DNA of 64,000 bases from Prevotella sp. (GTDB lineage: Bacteria > Bacteroidota > Bacteroidia > Bacteroidales > Bacteroidaceae). Position numbers and translations under genes: made by a program. Location of the stretch: assembly GCA_024697645.1 (NCBI GenBank), contig JAILFH010000113.1, forward strand, positions 1-64,000, given 5' to 3'. The notes beneath the pieces are model-generated. The model worked only from the letters and a program-made list of their open reading frames with translations. It did no database searches and was not told the DNA's origin. Positions 28,138 to 37,320 of the stretch are shown here, in pieces. Position 1 is the first letter of the stretch; each line of letters starts with the position of its first letter.

Positions 28138-28168
28138 TTTGAGTATTGAAAAAAAATACGTACATTTG
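28138..28168 (+). promoter_or_regulatory. Bacteroidetes-type promoter of ilvE
   Basis: TTTG, exactly 19 nt, TACATTTG, 53 nt upstream of the ATG. Confidence 0.82.
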
Positions 28169-28221
28169 CAAAATTATTCACATAAGTGGTTTTAAAAAAT
28201 TCATAAATATACAAAATTATT

Positions 28222-29238
28222 ATGGTGAAAAACATCGATTGGAGTGGTTTGTCATTTGGCTATATGTCTACAAACTACAACGTGCGTTGCTATTATCACA
28301 ATGGTAAATGGGGTGAAGTTGAAATTTGCTCCGATGAATATCTCAATATGCACATGGCAGCAACCTGTCTGCATTATGGTCAGGAGGCTTTCGAAGGACT
28401 GAAGGCTTATCGTTGTCCTGATGGTCATGTGCGCCTGTTCCGTCCTGATGAGAATGCTGCTCGTCTGCAGTCGACTTGTCGTGGTATTGAAATGCCTGAG
28501 GTACCGACGGAAATGTTTATTGACATGGTGAAGAAGGCTGTTCTGCTCAATCAGGATTTCATTCCTCCTTATGAGAGTGGAGCCACACTTTACATCCGTC
28601 CGTTGCTCATTGGTATCACTGCCCAGGTGGGTGTGCATGCGGCTTCTGACTATCTGTTCATGATTTTCACGACGCCCGTAGGTCCTTACTTCAAGGGTGG
28701 ATTCCAGTCGAATCCTTATGTTATTACGCGCGATCACGACCGTTCGGCTCCTCTTGGAACAGGTTGCTATAAGGTTGGTGGAAACTATGCAGCCAGCCTG
28801 CATGCTCACACGAAGGCTGCCAAGAAGGGTTACGCCAGCGAGTTCTATCTCGACGCAAAGGAGAAGAAGTATATGGATGAATGTGGTGCAGCCAATTTCT
28901 TCGGCATCAAGGACAATACTTACATCACACCGAAGTCTACATCGATTCTGCCGAGCATCACCAACAAGAGTCTGATGCAGATTGCTGAGGACCTTGGTAT
29001 GAAGGTCGAGCGTCGCGCAATTCCCATTGAGGAACTTGATACATTTGAGGAGGCTGGTGCTTGCGGAACTGCAGCCGTCATCTCGCCAATTTCTTATATC
29101 GACGATCCTGACACTGGTCACCGTTATGACTTTGGTGCTGATCCCGGTCCGCTTTCTAAGAAACTCTACGAAACACTGCGTGGAATCCAGTACGGAACCG
29201 TTGAGGACCGTCACGGCTGGACTCAGATTGTGATTTAA
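28222..29238 (+). CDS. ilvE: Branched-chain amino acid aminotransferase (class II type)
   Basis: 338 residues, PLP fold type IV. The PLP-lysine sits in CYKVGGNYAAS (Lys184). FEGLKAYRCPDGHVRLFRP (about 58-76) and DECGAANFFGIK are conserved in the large class II (eukaryote-like) BCATs. It transaminates valine, leucine and isoleucine with 2-oxoglutarate in the cytoplasm. Single-gene transcript: own promoter upstream and a terminator at 29267-29298. Confidence 0.95.
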   Translation: MVKNIDWSGLSFGYMSTNYNVRCYYHNGKWGEVEICSDEYLNMHMAATCLHYGQEAFEGLKAYRCPDGHVRLFRPDENAARLQSTCRGIEMPEVPTEMFIDMVKKAVLLNQDFIPPYESGATLYIRPLLIGITAQVGVHAASDYLFMIFTTPVGPYFKGGFQSNPYVITRDHDRSAPLGTGCYKVGGNYAASLHAHTKAAKKGYASEFYLDAKEKKYMDECGAANFFGIKDNTYITPKSTSILPSITNKSLMQIAEDLGMKVERRAIPIEELDTFEEAGACGTAAVISPISYIDDPDTGHRYDFGADPGPLSKKLYETLRGIQYGTVEDRHGWTQIVI

Positions 29239-29266
29239 GTTTTAAATAGACATTTTTATATAGTAG

Positions 29267-29298
29267 TTAGGGCAGGCGATTTGCTTGCCCTAATTTTT
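29267..29298 (+). terminator. Rho-independent terminator of ilvE
   Basis: An 11-bp stem with one G-T wobble (TTAGGGCAGGC at 29267-29277, partner 29283-29293, loop GATTT) followed by TTTTT. Confidence 0.88.
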
Positions 29299-29414
29299 GT
29301 ATTGTGGTTTTCACTTTTGGCAGAAAACATTAAAGGGGCTTTTATTGAACTGAGAGTTACAGATTATTTTCGGTGCTTTTTCAGGTAAAAGTTTCGTCTT
29401 TACTTTTTTTTTCG

Positions 29415-29422
29415 TAATTTTG
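29415..29422 (+). promoter_or_regulatory. -7 box of the trmB promoter
   Basis: TAATTTTG matches TAnnTTTG and lies 17 nt upstream of the ATG. The -33 position (TTTC) is imperfect. Confidence 0.55.
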
Positions 29423-29439
29423 CAGCAAATTACAGCAGT

Positions 29440-30210
29440 ATGGGAAAAGGAAAATTGCAGAAGTTTGCGGAGATGGAGACGTTTGAGAACGTTTTCCAGT
29501 ATCCGTTTAGTGTGATTGAGCAGCAACCGTTTGAGATGACTGGTCGCTGGCATGAGGACTTTTTCAAAAACCAGAATCCAATTGTGCTTGAACTAGGATG
29601 CGGAAAGGGCGAATATACAGTCGAACTTGCTCGCCTTTATCCCGACAGAAATTTCATTGGCGTCGATATCAAGGGCGCTCGCATGTGGACTGGGGCAAAG
29701 ATGGCACTGGAGGAAGGCCTGAAGAACGTAGCATTTCTTCGTACAAACATTGAGATTATAGACCGCTTCTTTGGCAAAAATGAAGTGAGCGAGATCTGGC
29801 TTACGTTCAGTGATCCGCAGATGAAGAATCCTCGTAAACGGCTATCAAGCACATTCTTCCTGGAGCGTTATCGTCGTTTCCTCACTGATGGTGGAACCAT
29901 TCACTTAAAGACCGACTCGAATTTCCTTTACACCTATACGAACTTCATGGTCCAAGCAAATCGACTGCCAGTTCAACTTGCTACAGCCGATCTTTACCAC
30001 GATGAAAGTCTTGATGATGCAACCCGTCAAATTCTTTCGATTCGCACCTATTATGAGCAGATGTGGATAGATCGCGGTCTGAACATTAAGTATCTCAAGT
30101 TCCTTTTGCCACGTGAGGGTGAACTGCAGGAACCCGATGTCGAAATAGAACTCGACGACTATCGCAGTTATCACCGTCCGAAGCGTAGCAGCAAGGACAA
30201 GGCAAAGTAA
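29440..30210 (+). CDS. trmB: tRNA (guanine-N7-)-methyltransferase
   Basis: 256 residues. SAM-binding motif [20 protein letters not shown] (about 50-69), [15 protein letters not shown], and [20 protein letters not shown] (about 118-137), the TrmB-specific DP-x-x-K-x-R-x-x-K/R block. It modifies G46 of tRNA variable loops. The C-terminal Lys/Arg-rich tail is slightly longer than in E. coli. It is a stand-alone transcript with its own -7 box and terminator. Confidence 0.95.
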   Translation: MGKGKLQKFAEMETFENVFQYPFSVIEQQPFEMTGRWHEDFFKNQNPIVLELGCGKGEYTVELARLYPDRNFIGVDIKGARMWTGAKMALEEGLKNVAFLRTNIEIIDRFFGKNEVSEIWLTFSDPQMKNPRKRLSSTFFLERYRRFLTDGGTIHLKTDSNFLYTYTNFMVQANRLPVQLATADLYHDESLDDATRQILSIRTYYEQMWIDRGLNIKYLKFLLPREGELQEPDVEIELDDYRSYHRPKRSSKDKAK

Positions 30211-30238
30211 CTGAAAAGTATTATGACAGACTGTTTTT

Positions 30239-30271
30239 AAAGGGATACATTTTCTACAATGTATTCCTTTT
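30239..30271 (+). terminator. Terminator of trmB
   Basis: A 13-bp stem with one G-T wobble (30239-30251 and 30258-30270, loop TCTACA-like) just after trmB; the 3' arm ends in CCTTTTATT. Confidence 0.72.
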
Positions 30272-30336
30272 ATTGTGATTATGTATTTTTAACTAAAAAT
30301 AATCGCAGAAAAAGTGCGTATTTAAAAAAAATACAT

Positions 30337-30605
30337 TAATTTTGCACCGAACCAAATATAAAATAGGTAGTCATGTGCCAAAAAAATTGGCAATGTGGCA
30401 AATAATCGTTGTGAGTATTACTTACTGATCATCATTACTTACTGATAATTATTATCTAAACTGGATTAAATTATGATGAAAATGACAAAAATACTTTTGA
30501 ATCTGTGTGGAAGATAATCCGCACAGCACCCACTTTGTGTTTCTTTTGAAACACAATCTAGCGTTGTGAATTTATTAAACTAAAAACTAAAAATAGAAAC
30601 GAAAA
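30337..30605 (+). promoter_or_regulatory. Long structured leader of the LRR/C10 locus
   Basis: A TAATTTTG -7 box (30337-30344) is followed by about 260 nt before the LRR start. The leader holds two exact 13-bp direct repeats ATTACTTACTGAT (30417-30429 and 30434-30446), a 14-codon ORF (30473-30517, MMKMTKILLNLCGR), a 9-bp hairpin whose loop contains its stop codon (30503-30511/30518-30526), and a perfect 9-bp hairpin (30535-30543/30548-30556). No T tract follows the hairpins. An attenuator or translation-coupled control is possible; no known riboswitch was recognised. Confidence 0.5.
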
Positions 30606-32324
30606 ATGAAAATGAAAAATTTTACTAAAAAAATCTTTTTAATGTCGATAGCTATAATGCTGTCGGCAAGTGTTACTGCACAAGATGAGATAACTCATCG
30701 CTATCCTGCTATTCCTTACGAGTATGATGGTCATACCTATGAAATGCCTGCATGGGATATTTATTTTTCCCAAGATGGCAAAACACGCGTGCAAACAATA
30801 GCACCACTACCAACTACTAATGATGGTCATTTCAAAGGAAAAATCGTAGCACGTCGTGTGTTCAATAATGATGATCCTTATAAGAATGGAGACTATATGT
30901 TTTCATCTAATCCCACTGAAGCGAATGTAACTATTGGAGGAGAATCATTACCTACGGGAAATAAGAAATGGACCTATGGACTAGCATGTGATATTCTGGG
31001 TATAGAGATTGCAGATGAGGCAAGAGAAATGCCAGTTTTTGATTCCACCGAGAAGAAAGGAACTGACTATACTATTCCTAGCACTTATACCGTAAGTAAT
31101 ACAAGTGGTAGTGATTTATATAGGAACCGTACCTTTGACATAGTTGAAATTGGGGTTGGTGCTTTTAGAAATTATACTCCTGATCCTACTAAAGCTATAT
31201 TTTTAAATATTACACGTACTTTGACTATTCCCAATACTATAACTAAAATTGAACATAATGCTTTTCGTCATGGTGTCTTTAAGAAAGTAGTTTTTGAAGA
31301 AGGTTCAACAATTGAAACTATTGAAAAGGCAACATTCGAAGGTTGTAAATATCTGGAGGAAATTAACATTCCAGCAAGTGTTACAAAGATTAATGGAACA
31401 GCCTTTGGTAGTTGCGGGATGCTTAATAAGGTGGTATTTGAAGGTAGTCTGCCTACGCTGACATTGGTAGACGAAGAACCTTTGTATTCTGGGTACACAG
31501 GACCATATAATATTTTTGAAGGGTGCCAGAGATTGCAAAGTGGTACATCAGGCCCAAATGTTGATCCAGTAGCATGTATCATCGAAGTTCCCCTTGGCTC
31601 AGCTAAGAGTTATGTTGATTCTAACGATGGCCTTTTCAAACAATTCCCAATGTCGTCTAAGTTCCCCATCACGACATCATCAGGCTTGATGACTTATTGC
31701 AGCGACTTGGATTTTACTTTCAAGCAGTACAACACATCAGATAAGACATGGAGTGCTGGTGGAATAACTGCATATTATGTAGAAGATAATGCTGACGCTA
31801 TTAATTATGAAACTGAAAAAATTACATTGACAGAAATCACGGATGATGTCATGGTGCCAGGATGGTCAGAAACGGAAGATTTCGGAGTTGTTCTCCGCAA
31901 AGTGTCAGACGACTCATATATCTTCTATCCTAATAATTGTATGACAGAAAAACTCAGTATGGCAACAACGGGTAACTGTCTGAAAGGCGTAATCGTGGAA
32001 ACTCCTATTAATGTTGAGGCTGAGGAGAATGAAAATAATTCATACTTTATTCTCTCTGGAGGAAAGTTCCATCGAGTAACAACTAATGGTAATTGCAAAG
32101 CGAACAGAGCTTATATCTGTATTGGAGATGGTGGTTATGATCAAAATGTGCAGATTGGAAATCAGTCCTTCGCCCTTTCTTTCCCTGGTGAAGAAACTGG
32201 AATAGAAAACCATGTATCTCAGATAGTGGAGGATGACGCTTTTTACACATTGCAAGGAATTAAGGTGAAGCAGCCCCAAAGAGGTCTGGTTATCAAAAAT
32301 GGTAAAAAATACATTATTAAATAA
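30606..32324 (+). CDS. Secreted BspA-type leucine-rich-repeat protein with sorting-type tail
   Basis: 572 residues (start Met1 or Met3). Signal peptide ends near SASVTAQ (residue 26). An N-terminal domain (about 29-190) begins HRYPAIPYEYDGHTYEMPAWD and includes TYGLACDILGIEI. LRR_5/BspA repeats follow (about 190-340: TLTIPNTITKIEHNAF, EEINIPASVTKINGTAF), then a beta-rich region, and the ending YTLQGIKV...RGLVIKNGKKYIIK, like type IX sorting domains. BspA-type repeats mediate adhesion to host or extracellular matrix; here this is inference. The whole protein parallels the C-terminal third of the C10 protease two genes downstream. Next small ORF starts 17 bp later. Confidence 0.85.
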   Translation: MKMKNFTKKIFLMSIAIMLSASVTAQDEITHRYPAIPYEYDGHTYEMPAWDIYFSQDGKTRVQTIAPLPTTNDGHFKGKIVARRVFNNDDPYKNGDYMFSSNPTEANVTIGGESLPTGNKKWTYGLACDILGIEIADEAREMPVFDSTEKKGTDYTIPSTYTVSNTSGSDLYRNRTFDIVEIGVGAFRNYTPDPTKAIFLNITRTLTIPNTITKIEHNAFRHGVFKKVVFEEGSTIETIEKATFEGCKYLEEINIPASVTKINGTAFGSCGMLNKVVFEGSLPTLTLVDEEPLYSGYTGPYNIFEGCQRLQSGTSGPNVDPVACIIEVPLGSAKSYVDSNDGLFKQFPMSSKFPITTSSGLMTYCSDLDFTFKQYNTSDKTWSAGGITAYYVEDNADAINYETEKITLTEITDDVMVPGWSETEDFGVVLRKVSDDSYIFYPNNCMTEKLSMATTGNCLKGVIVETPINVEAEENENNSYFILSGGKFHRVTTNGNCKANRAYICIGDGGYDQNVQIGNQSFALSFPGEETGIENHVSQIVEDDAFYTLQGIKVKQPQRGLVIKNGKKYIIK

Positions 32325-32341
32325 TAAGACAATATAAGCAT

Positions 32342-32518
32342 ATGAAAAAGATCTATAATACACCTAAAGTGATAATCCGCCGGGTTTCTATGGGGCGCAT
32401 TATGCAGCAAATAAGTTTTGTTAATACACCAGATTCTGATTATGGCTGGGATCAACAGGAAGCAAAAGATGGTGACAACCTTTGGAACGTTAGTGGGGGG
32501 AATGTTTGGGAAGATTGA
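32342..32518 (+). CDS. 58-residue small protein of the MKK-x-Y-x-x-P type
   Basis: An ATG ORF of 58 codons sits between the LRR gene (17 bp) and the C10 protease gene (70 bp). It begins MKKIYNTPKV, has a basic/hydrophobic first half with MGRIMQQISFV, and an acidic, Gly/Asn/Trp-rich end (DNLWNVSGGNVWED). I recognise this general form (MKK-x-Y-x-x-P start, W/acidic end) as recurring in Bacteroidales next to secreted-protein genes, but no function is known to me. No classical signal peptide. Coding status is supported by position and by codon texture; expression is unproven. Confidence 0.55.
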   Translation: MKKIYNTPKVIIRRVSMGRIMQQISFVNTPDSDYGWDQQEAKDGDNLWNVSGGNVWED

Positions 32519-32588
32519 TTCTTTTCAAAATCTAATTCATTGTCAAACTATCTAATTCTTAAATGTTTAAATAATTGAAAAGACTAAT

Positions 32589-35500
32589 ATGAAAAAAGTT
32601 ATAGTGACAACGGTGATGCTACTGGCTACTGTTGTAGTTATGGCAAATCCTATCGAGCGTACCGCAGCCCTGCAAAAAGCTCAGGAATTGATGAAAAACA
32701 TTAATCCGCAAGCTCAACTGCAAATGGGTACAGCCCCTCGCAAAATGATGAGCTATAATGGCTCAGGCAGCTCACCTGCATATTATATTTTCAATGCTGA
32801 AAATAATCAGGGTTTTGTGATTGTTTCGGGCGATGATCGTTCGGAGGAAATTCTCGGATATTCTGATAAAGGTTATCTCGATGTTGACAATCTGCCAGAT
32901 GCTCTGCAGTTTATGCTTGACACTTTCGAGAGCGATTTGAAAACTCTTGACGAACAAGGATACACGGAGAAACCTGTTGATGAACAAGTAGCTGGAAATT
33001 CTCGTCGCAAGGCGATGTCTATTGCCCGAGAGCCTATTGCCCCACTGATTAAGACCTTTTGGACACAGAGTTCACCTTTTGTTGACCAAATGACTGAGGA
33101 TGTTGTTGGTTGTCAGCGAATTGCAGCTGGCCAGCTGCTCTACTATTGGGGGTGCGACAAGACATTGGCAACTATTACAGGTGTTCCAACATCAATCTCA
33201 TCTACAGGCAAATACGAGCCCCAGACCTTCGATATGACGAAGATTCTTTCCCACTATAGAAATGATGGCGGCACTGAAGAAGAGAGAGCAGAAGTTGCAC
33301 GTTATATTTCGTGTGTGCGCTATTCTCTTGGAACTGGTGTTCATACAGACTTAGTGAGCAAAGGACCGAAATACTGGGGCGTTACTCCAGGTGCTGTTTT
33401 GTATCGAAGAAACTGTTTCCCCAATGATTTCGAGCGTATTGTTTATCAAGAACTTAGTCAGGGAGCTCCCGTGTATGTAGGTGGTCACTGTCAGACCACA
33501 ACACCTAACCATTTCTTTATTATCGATGGTTACAGTTACGATGACTTCTTCCACATCAACTGGGGTTGGGAAGGTGTTTGTGATGGCTATTTCCGCCTGG
33601 CTCCGCTGAACGCTTACAACTGGTCGACTGCTGCCAACTGGTCGCAGACCTTCGAGGCACTTATTGGTTTCAGAGGTCCTGGACTTACCGCTGAAAGCAC
33701 TGCACAACCAAGCGATGTGGCTTCACTGGGACTTGTTACTTTCTCTTTTGCTAATAGTAGTAATACGATAGTCTATGATGATCAGACCATCAATCGTGAT
33801 GGTTCATTGAAGATTCGTACTTATCTGGAGAATTGGTCGAACAACTTCAACTCCTCTGAGCAGCGCACATTCGATCTTGAGTTGGTTGCTTACGATATGA
33901 ATAATAATAAGGTGAAGACGATTGCCACCAAGCAAGCTACGTTCACCCAGGCCACTCCAAAAGCTGTCGTTTGGAATCTTTCTAACATCGATCTTCCTGT
34001 TGGTGAATATCAGCTTGTATCGAAGAGTAAGGATGCTACTTACAAAGGTGAGAGCCATTTTGACTACGTAAAGGGTGTCTATAGCCATGCGAAGCTTGTT
34101 GTTGAAGACAATCAAATTACCGCATCTCTCGTTAAGGCAATGACTATCGATAGTTATGAGTTTATTGGTAAGAAAAAGCCTGGTTACAGAACTGCCATCA
34201 AGTTCTCTGCGACTAATAACTCATTTAATAAGCTTACGTGGAATTTCTCGCTCTATCTAGGTTCTGTGAGTGCTGACACACAGCATGACTCAGATGAATT
34301 CCGCTTGCAGGCAAAGAGCTCTGGTGAGTTTGTTTTAGAGTTTGAGGCTGGCGAAGAAGCAAGTACGTTGTATCTTTACAACAAGGATCGTGGAGACAGA
34401 GGACTTGCAAGTCCTATCTACGCAGAGATTCCTTTTGATCCTTCGAGTTTTACGGCTTCAACGGCTACCAATTCTAATTTGTCGTTTACATGGAATCTTA
34501 GCAATTCAAGCGGCAGCTCAAAAGGTGGATACATATATGGATCTGAATTGGATGGAACGGTGAAGATTACTAATAGTAGTTACTCAGCAACGTATGAGGA
34601 TCTCGTCACGATTCAGATTTACTATGGTCGTGCAAGCTATAATAATCGTTACAAGAGTGCTAACATTACAGTTCCTTTGAAATTAGCTCCCCGAGCCTCA
34701 ACAACAATTGATTTGTCTGGATTTAACTATTCTGACGGAGCTTTTGATGGTGAGAAACAGTTAGCATTCTTTGTTTATGATGGCTCTTACCGAGTTGACG
34801 AAGATAATAGTTACTATACATACGCTTATTGGTATGTCAGATCAAGCGTAAACTATTGGGACAAAAATGGTAAGTTGTCGTATACTACAAGTGTAAGCAG
34901 TTCTGCACCTTCAGCTGCTGCAGTTAGCTATAGGGGCATGAGCGTTTCACGTACTATTTATCCTAATAGTAATCCTAACTGTATCTATTATTTTGATACA
35001 GAAACACAAGCAAAGAGGTTAAGTAACTATCAGAATTATAATGTAGTAGTTGGTGATCAAGCTTATACTGATATCAAATTCACTGACGATAGCAGTAATG
35101 GTATCTATGTTCCCTTTACTTTTAAGGCAGCTAATGTCACTTATGAGCGTACGTTGACTAACGCCTATACAGAAGATTCGGAGAACGCGATGTGGTCGAC
35201 CATCTGTCTGCCTTATGATGTGCAGAATGTGACTGTTGGAAATGAGTCTGTTGAGATTGGAGAAGGTGTTGAGTTGCGAAAGTTCTATGGCGAAGAGTTT
35301 TCCACAGTCTATTTTGATGCTTCCTATCAGATGAAGGCTAACCAGCCTTACTTGATTCGTGTTGCAGAGGAAAATGTGAACAAGCAGATGACGTTTGCTT
35401 CTACCAATGTTGACATTATTGCTGGTGTAGCCATGTCGGATGCAAATAACTACAACTTTGTGAATAACTACACTGCTGCCAAAACAGAAAAGAATAAGTT

Positions 35501-36974
35501 TAAGTATGTTCTCGATAGTAATGGCAATAGCTTCAACAACGCAACTAATCCTACATATACGCCATTTAGGGGTTATATGACTTCTGAGGTTAAGAACGGG
35601 GACAACGTCGCAATAGTTGATCGTAGTGTTAAACTTGTTAAGGGCGATCATCGCTATCCTGCTATCGAATTTACATACAATGGTGTGAACTATGTGGTTC
35701 CTGCTTGGGATGAGTTAGTTGCCGGAGATGTAACCAACACCCGTCTGCAGGCCATTGAGAAGATTCAGGAGGATCAGACAAATGTTGCTGCAAGAACGGT
35801 GACGAGCCGAGCCTGGAGCGTTGATGGTACTACATTTGAGCCGTTCCTTGCAGAGATGGGTAACATCACTATTGATGGAACTGTCGTATCTGTAAGCACA
35901 CTTACTTATGGTGACGCATGCGACTTGCTTAACCTTTATATATCGAGCAACGATCGTGATGTAAAAGTGTTTGACTTCCATACGCCTTCTACAGCAACAG
36001 AGTTCACTGTTCCTACTCAATTGATAGTTACTGAAGGTACAAATGCTGGACATACATTCAATATTCAAGAAATTGGTGCAGGTACGTACTACAACTACAA
36101 CTATTCTGATGTGAAAACTATCAATATTCCAGCAGGTATAGAAATTAAGAATATGGCTTTTGGCGGATTCTCCAGCTTGAACAAGATTGTGTTCGAGAGT
36201 GGCGAGCCTCCTGTGCTGTCTGGTGATCCATTTACAAATGTGACAAAGAACATGTGCGCCGTCTATGTGCCTGCGCAGTCGGTAAAGACCTATCGCGAGA
36301 GCAATGAACTTTGGAATGAGTTTATTTTCGCCACACCGGTTTCTACTACGAAGAAGTTTGTTTCCTTCTCTAGCAACGTGCCATTTACTACACGACAGTT
36401 TAATGGAATAAGGTGGACATCACCGAGTACTATCTGGATGTATTGGGCTGATAAGAGTAAAAATAATAGTTCAACGTCTCTGACCATATCACCTACTAGA
36501 GATCTTGAAACCAAATTAATTCCAGCAGGATTTGGTTTGATTATCAAGACCACTAGCTCTGGTGGTAGTGGCTATACCTTCATGCCTCCTGTAGGTGCTA
36601 GTGAGAAGACTGATCTCATTGCTGACAATAATCTCTTGAAGGGTGTCACCGTGAAGACTCAAATGGCTGATATTGTTGCTGCTAATCCTGACAACAACTA
36701 TTACATTTTGACAGATAACATGTTCAAGAGAGTCTATAGCGGAAATCTCGCTGCAGGGCTTGCCTATCTTGAGATGCCATCGTCTATTATGAATAGTGGA
36801 GATAGTAGTGCAAAGATTGTCATCTCTCTGGAAGATGATGCTACTGACGGTATTATCCTGATTAATGGTGATGAACAGAACGGTGGTAGTGTCTACGACA
36901 TTCAGGGCCGCAAGGTTGAAAACATGTCGAAGGGTATATACATCGTGAACGGAAAGAAGGTAGTGATTAAGTAA
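32589..36974 (+). CDS. C10 (streptopain-family) cysteine protease fused to LRR-type C-terminal module
   Basis: 1461 residues. Signal peptide to about residue 20 (MLLATVVVMA). Propeptide of the Spi/I69 type (about 21-125, NNQGFVIVSGDDRSEEILGYSD). Peptidase domain about 130-365: Cys175 in DVVGCQRIAAGQLLYYWG, His308 in TPNHFFIIDGYSYDDFFHIN with NWGWEG after it, the two catalytic residues of C10 enzymes. Repeated Ig-like beta segments fill about 370-1015. From about 1018 (GDHRYPAIEFTYNG) the sequence parallels the neighbouring LRR protein, and it ends VYDIQGRKV...KGIYIVNGKKVVIK, a type IX-like tail. Likely secreted and surface-retained, with proteolytic activity on host or dietary protein. The 37033 terminator follows. 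Confidence 0.9.
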   Translation: MKKVIVTTVMLLATVVVMANPIERTAALQKAQELMKNINPQAQLQMGTAPRKMMSYNGSGSSPAYYIFNAENNQGFVIVSGDDRSEEILGYSDKGYLDVDNLPDALQFMLDTFESDLKTLDEQGYTEKPVDEQVAGNSRRKAMSIAREPIAPLIKTFWTQSSPFVDQMTEDVVGCQRIAAGQLLYYWGCDKTLATITGVPTSISSTGKYEPQTFDMTKILSHYRNDGGTEEERAEVARYISCVRYSLGTGVHTDLVSKGPKYWGVTPGAVLYRRNCFPNDFERIVYQELSQGAPVYVGGHCQTTTPNHFFIIDGYSYDDFFHINWGWEGVCDGYFRLAPLNAYNWSTAANWSQTFEALIGFRGPGLTAESTAQPSDVASLGLVTFSFANSSNTIVYDDQTINRDGSLKIRTYLENWSNNFNSSEQRTFDLELVAYDMNNNKVKTIATKQATFTQATPKAVVWNLSNIDLPVGEYQLVSKSKDATYKGESHFDYVKGVYSHAKLVVEDNQITASLVKAMTIDSYEFIGKKKPGYRTAIKFSATNNSFNKLTWNFSLYLGSVSADTQHDSDEFRLQAKSSGEFVLEFEAGEEASTLYLYNKDRGDRGLASPIYAEIPFDPSSFTASTATNSNLSFTWNLSNSSGSSKGGYIYGSELDGTVKITNSSYSATYEDLVTIQIYYGRASYNNRYKSANITVPLKLAPRASTTIDLSGFNYSDGAFDGEKQLAFFVYDGSYRVDEDNSYYTYAYWYVRSSVNYWDKNGKLSYTTSVSSSAPSAAAVSYRGMSVSRTIYPNSNPNCIYYFDTETQAKRLSNYQNYNVVVGDQAYTDIKFTDDSSNGIYVPFTFKAANVTYERTLTNAYTEDSENAMWSTICLPYDVQNVTVGNESVEIGEGVELRKFYGEEFSTVYFDASYQMKANQPYLIRVAEENVNKQMTFASTNVDIIAGVAMSDANNYNFVNNYTAAKTEKNKFKYVLDSNGNSFNNATNPTYTPFRGYMTSEVKNGDNVAIVDRSVKLVKGDHRYPAIEFTYNGVNYVVPAWDELVAGDVTNTRLQAIEKIQEDQTNVAARTVTSRAWSVDGTTFEPFLAEMGNITIDGTVVSVSTLTYGDACDLLNLYISSNDRDVKVFDFHTPSTATEFTVPTQLIVTEGTNAGHTFNIQEIGAGTYYNYNYSDVKTINIPAGIEIKNMAFGGFSSLNKIVFESGEPPVLSGDPFTNVTKNMCAVYVPAQSVKTYRESNELWNEFIFATPVSTTKKFVSFSSNVPFTTRQFNGIRWTSPSTIWMYWADKSKNNSSTSLTISPTRDLETKLIPAGFGLIIKTTSSGGSGYTFMPPVGASEKTDLIADNNLLKGVTVKTQMADIVAANPDNNYYILTDNMFKRVYSGNLAAGLAYLEMPSSIMNSGDSSAKIVISLEDDATDGIILINGDEQNGGSVYDIQGRKVENMSKGIYIVNGKKVVIK

Positions 36975-37032
36975 AGCCTACCCTCACCCCCTCCCTAAAG
37001 GGAAGGGAGACGGAGGTGAAAGGGAGTCTATA

Positions 37033-37071
37033 AAGGAGTTCCATCTATAAAGGGTGGAACTCCTTTTTTTT
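37033..37071 (+). terminator. Terminator of the LRR/C10 operon
   Basis: A perfect 11-bp stem (AAGGAGTTCCA 37033-37043, partner 37055-37065) followed by a T tract. Immediately upstream (36979-37020) is a C-rich/G-rich inverted repeat, CTCACCCCCTCCCT facing AGGGAAGGGAGACGGAGGTG. Confidence 0.92.
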
Positions 37072-37232
37072 GTGTTTCGAGAAGAAAGCGTTGGAAAAAA
37101 GAGAAAACAACCATAGTGTTTATCTTTGCGAAAAATACGTTGCGAACATTTTCGTATATGAAGTATTCCTTTAATAAAGGGTGTTCGATGGCAGGATACC
37201 ATTTTGTGTGATGGTATTGGAGCATAAACAAT

Positions 37233-37264
37233 TAACCCGAATCGAACTTAGCCGATTCGGGTTA
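37233..37264 (-). terminator. Hairpin terminator after the dockerin-type gene
   Basis: A perfect 12-bp stem (37233-37244 and 37253-37264, loop AACTTAGC) lies 57 nt beyond the stop of the minus-strand gene. The following sequence on the minus strand is T-rich (TTAATTGTTTATG) but not a pure T run. Confidence 0.6.
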
Positions 37265-37320
37265 GACTTTCATTGATGTTAGGACTATTCATCCCAAATG
37301 TCGGAAGGATTATACTCTCA

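Noticed and set aside
32342..32518. Lasso peptide precursor
   Set aside because: Only the Y-x-x-P resemblance supports it; no B/C-type processing enzymes, RRE protein or transporter lie in the window.
36979..37020. C-rich/G-rich inverted repeat as the main terminator of the C10 gene
   Set aside because: It lacks a T tract; the stem at 37033-37071 is a much better terminator, so this is noted only as an accessory repeat.
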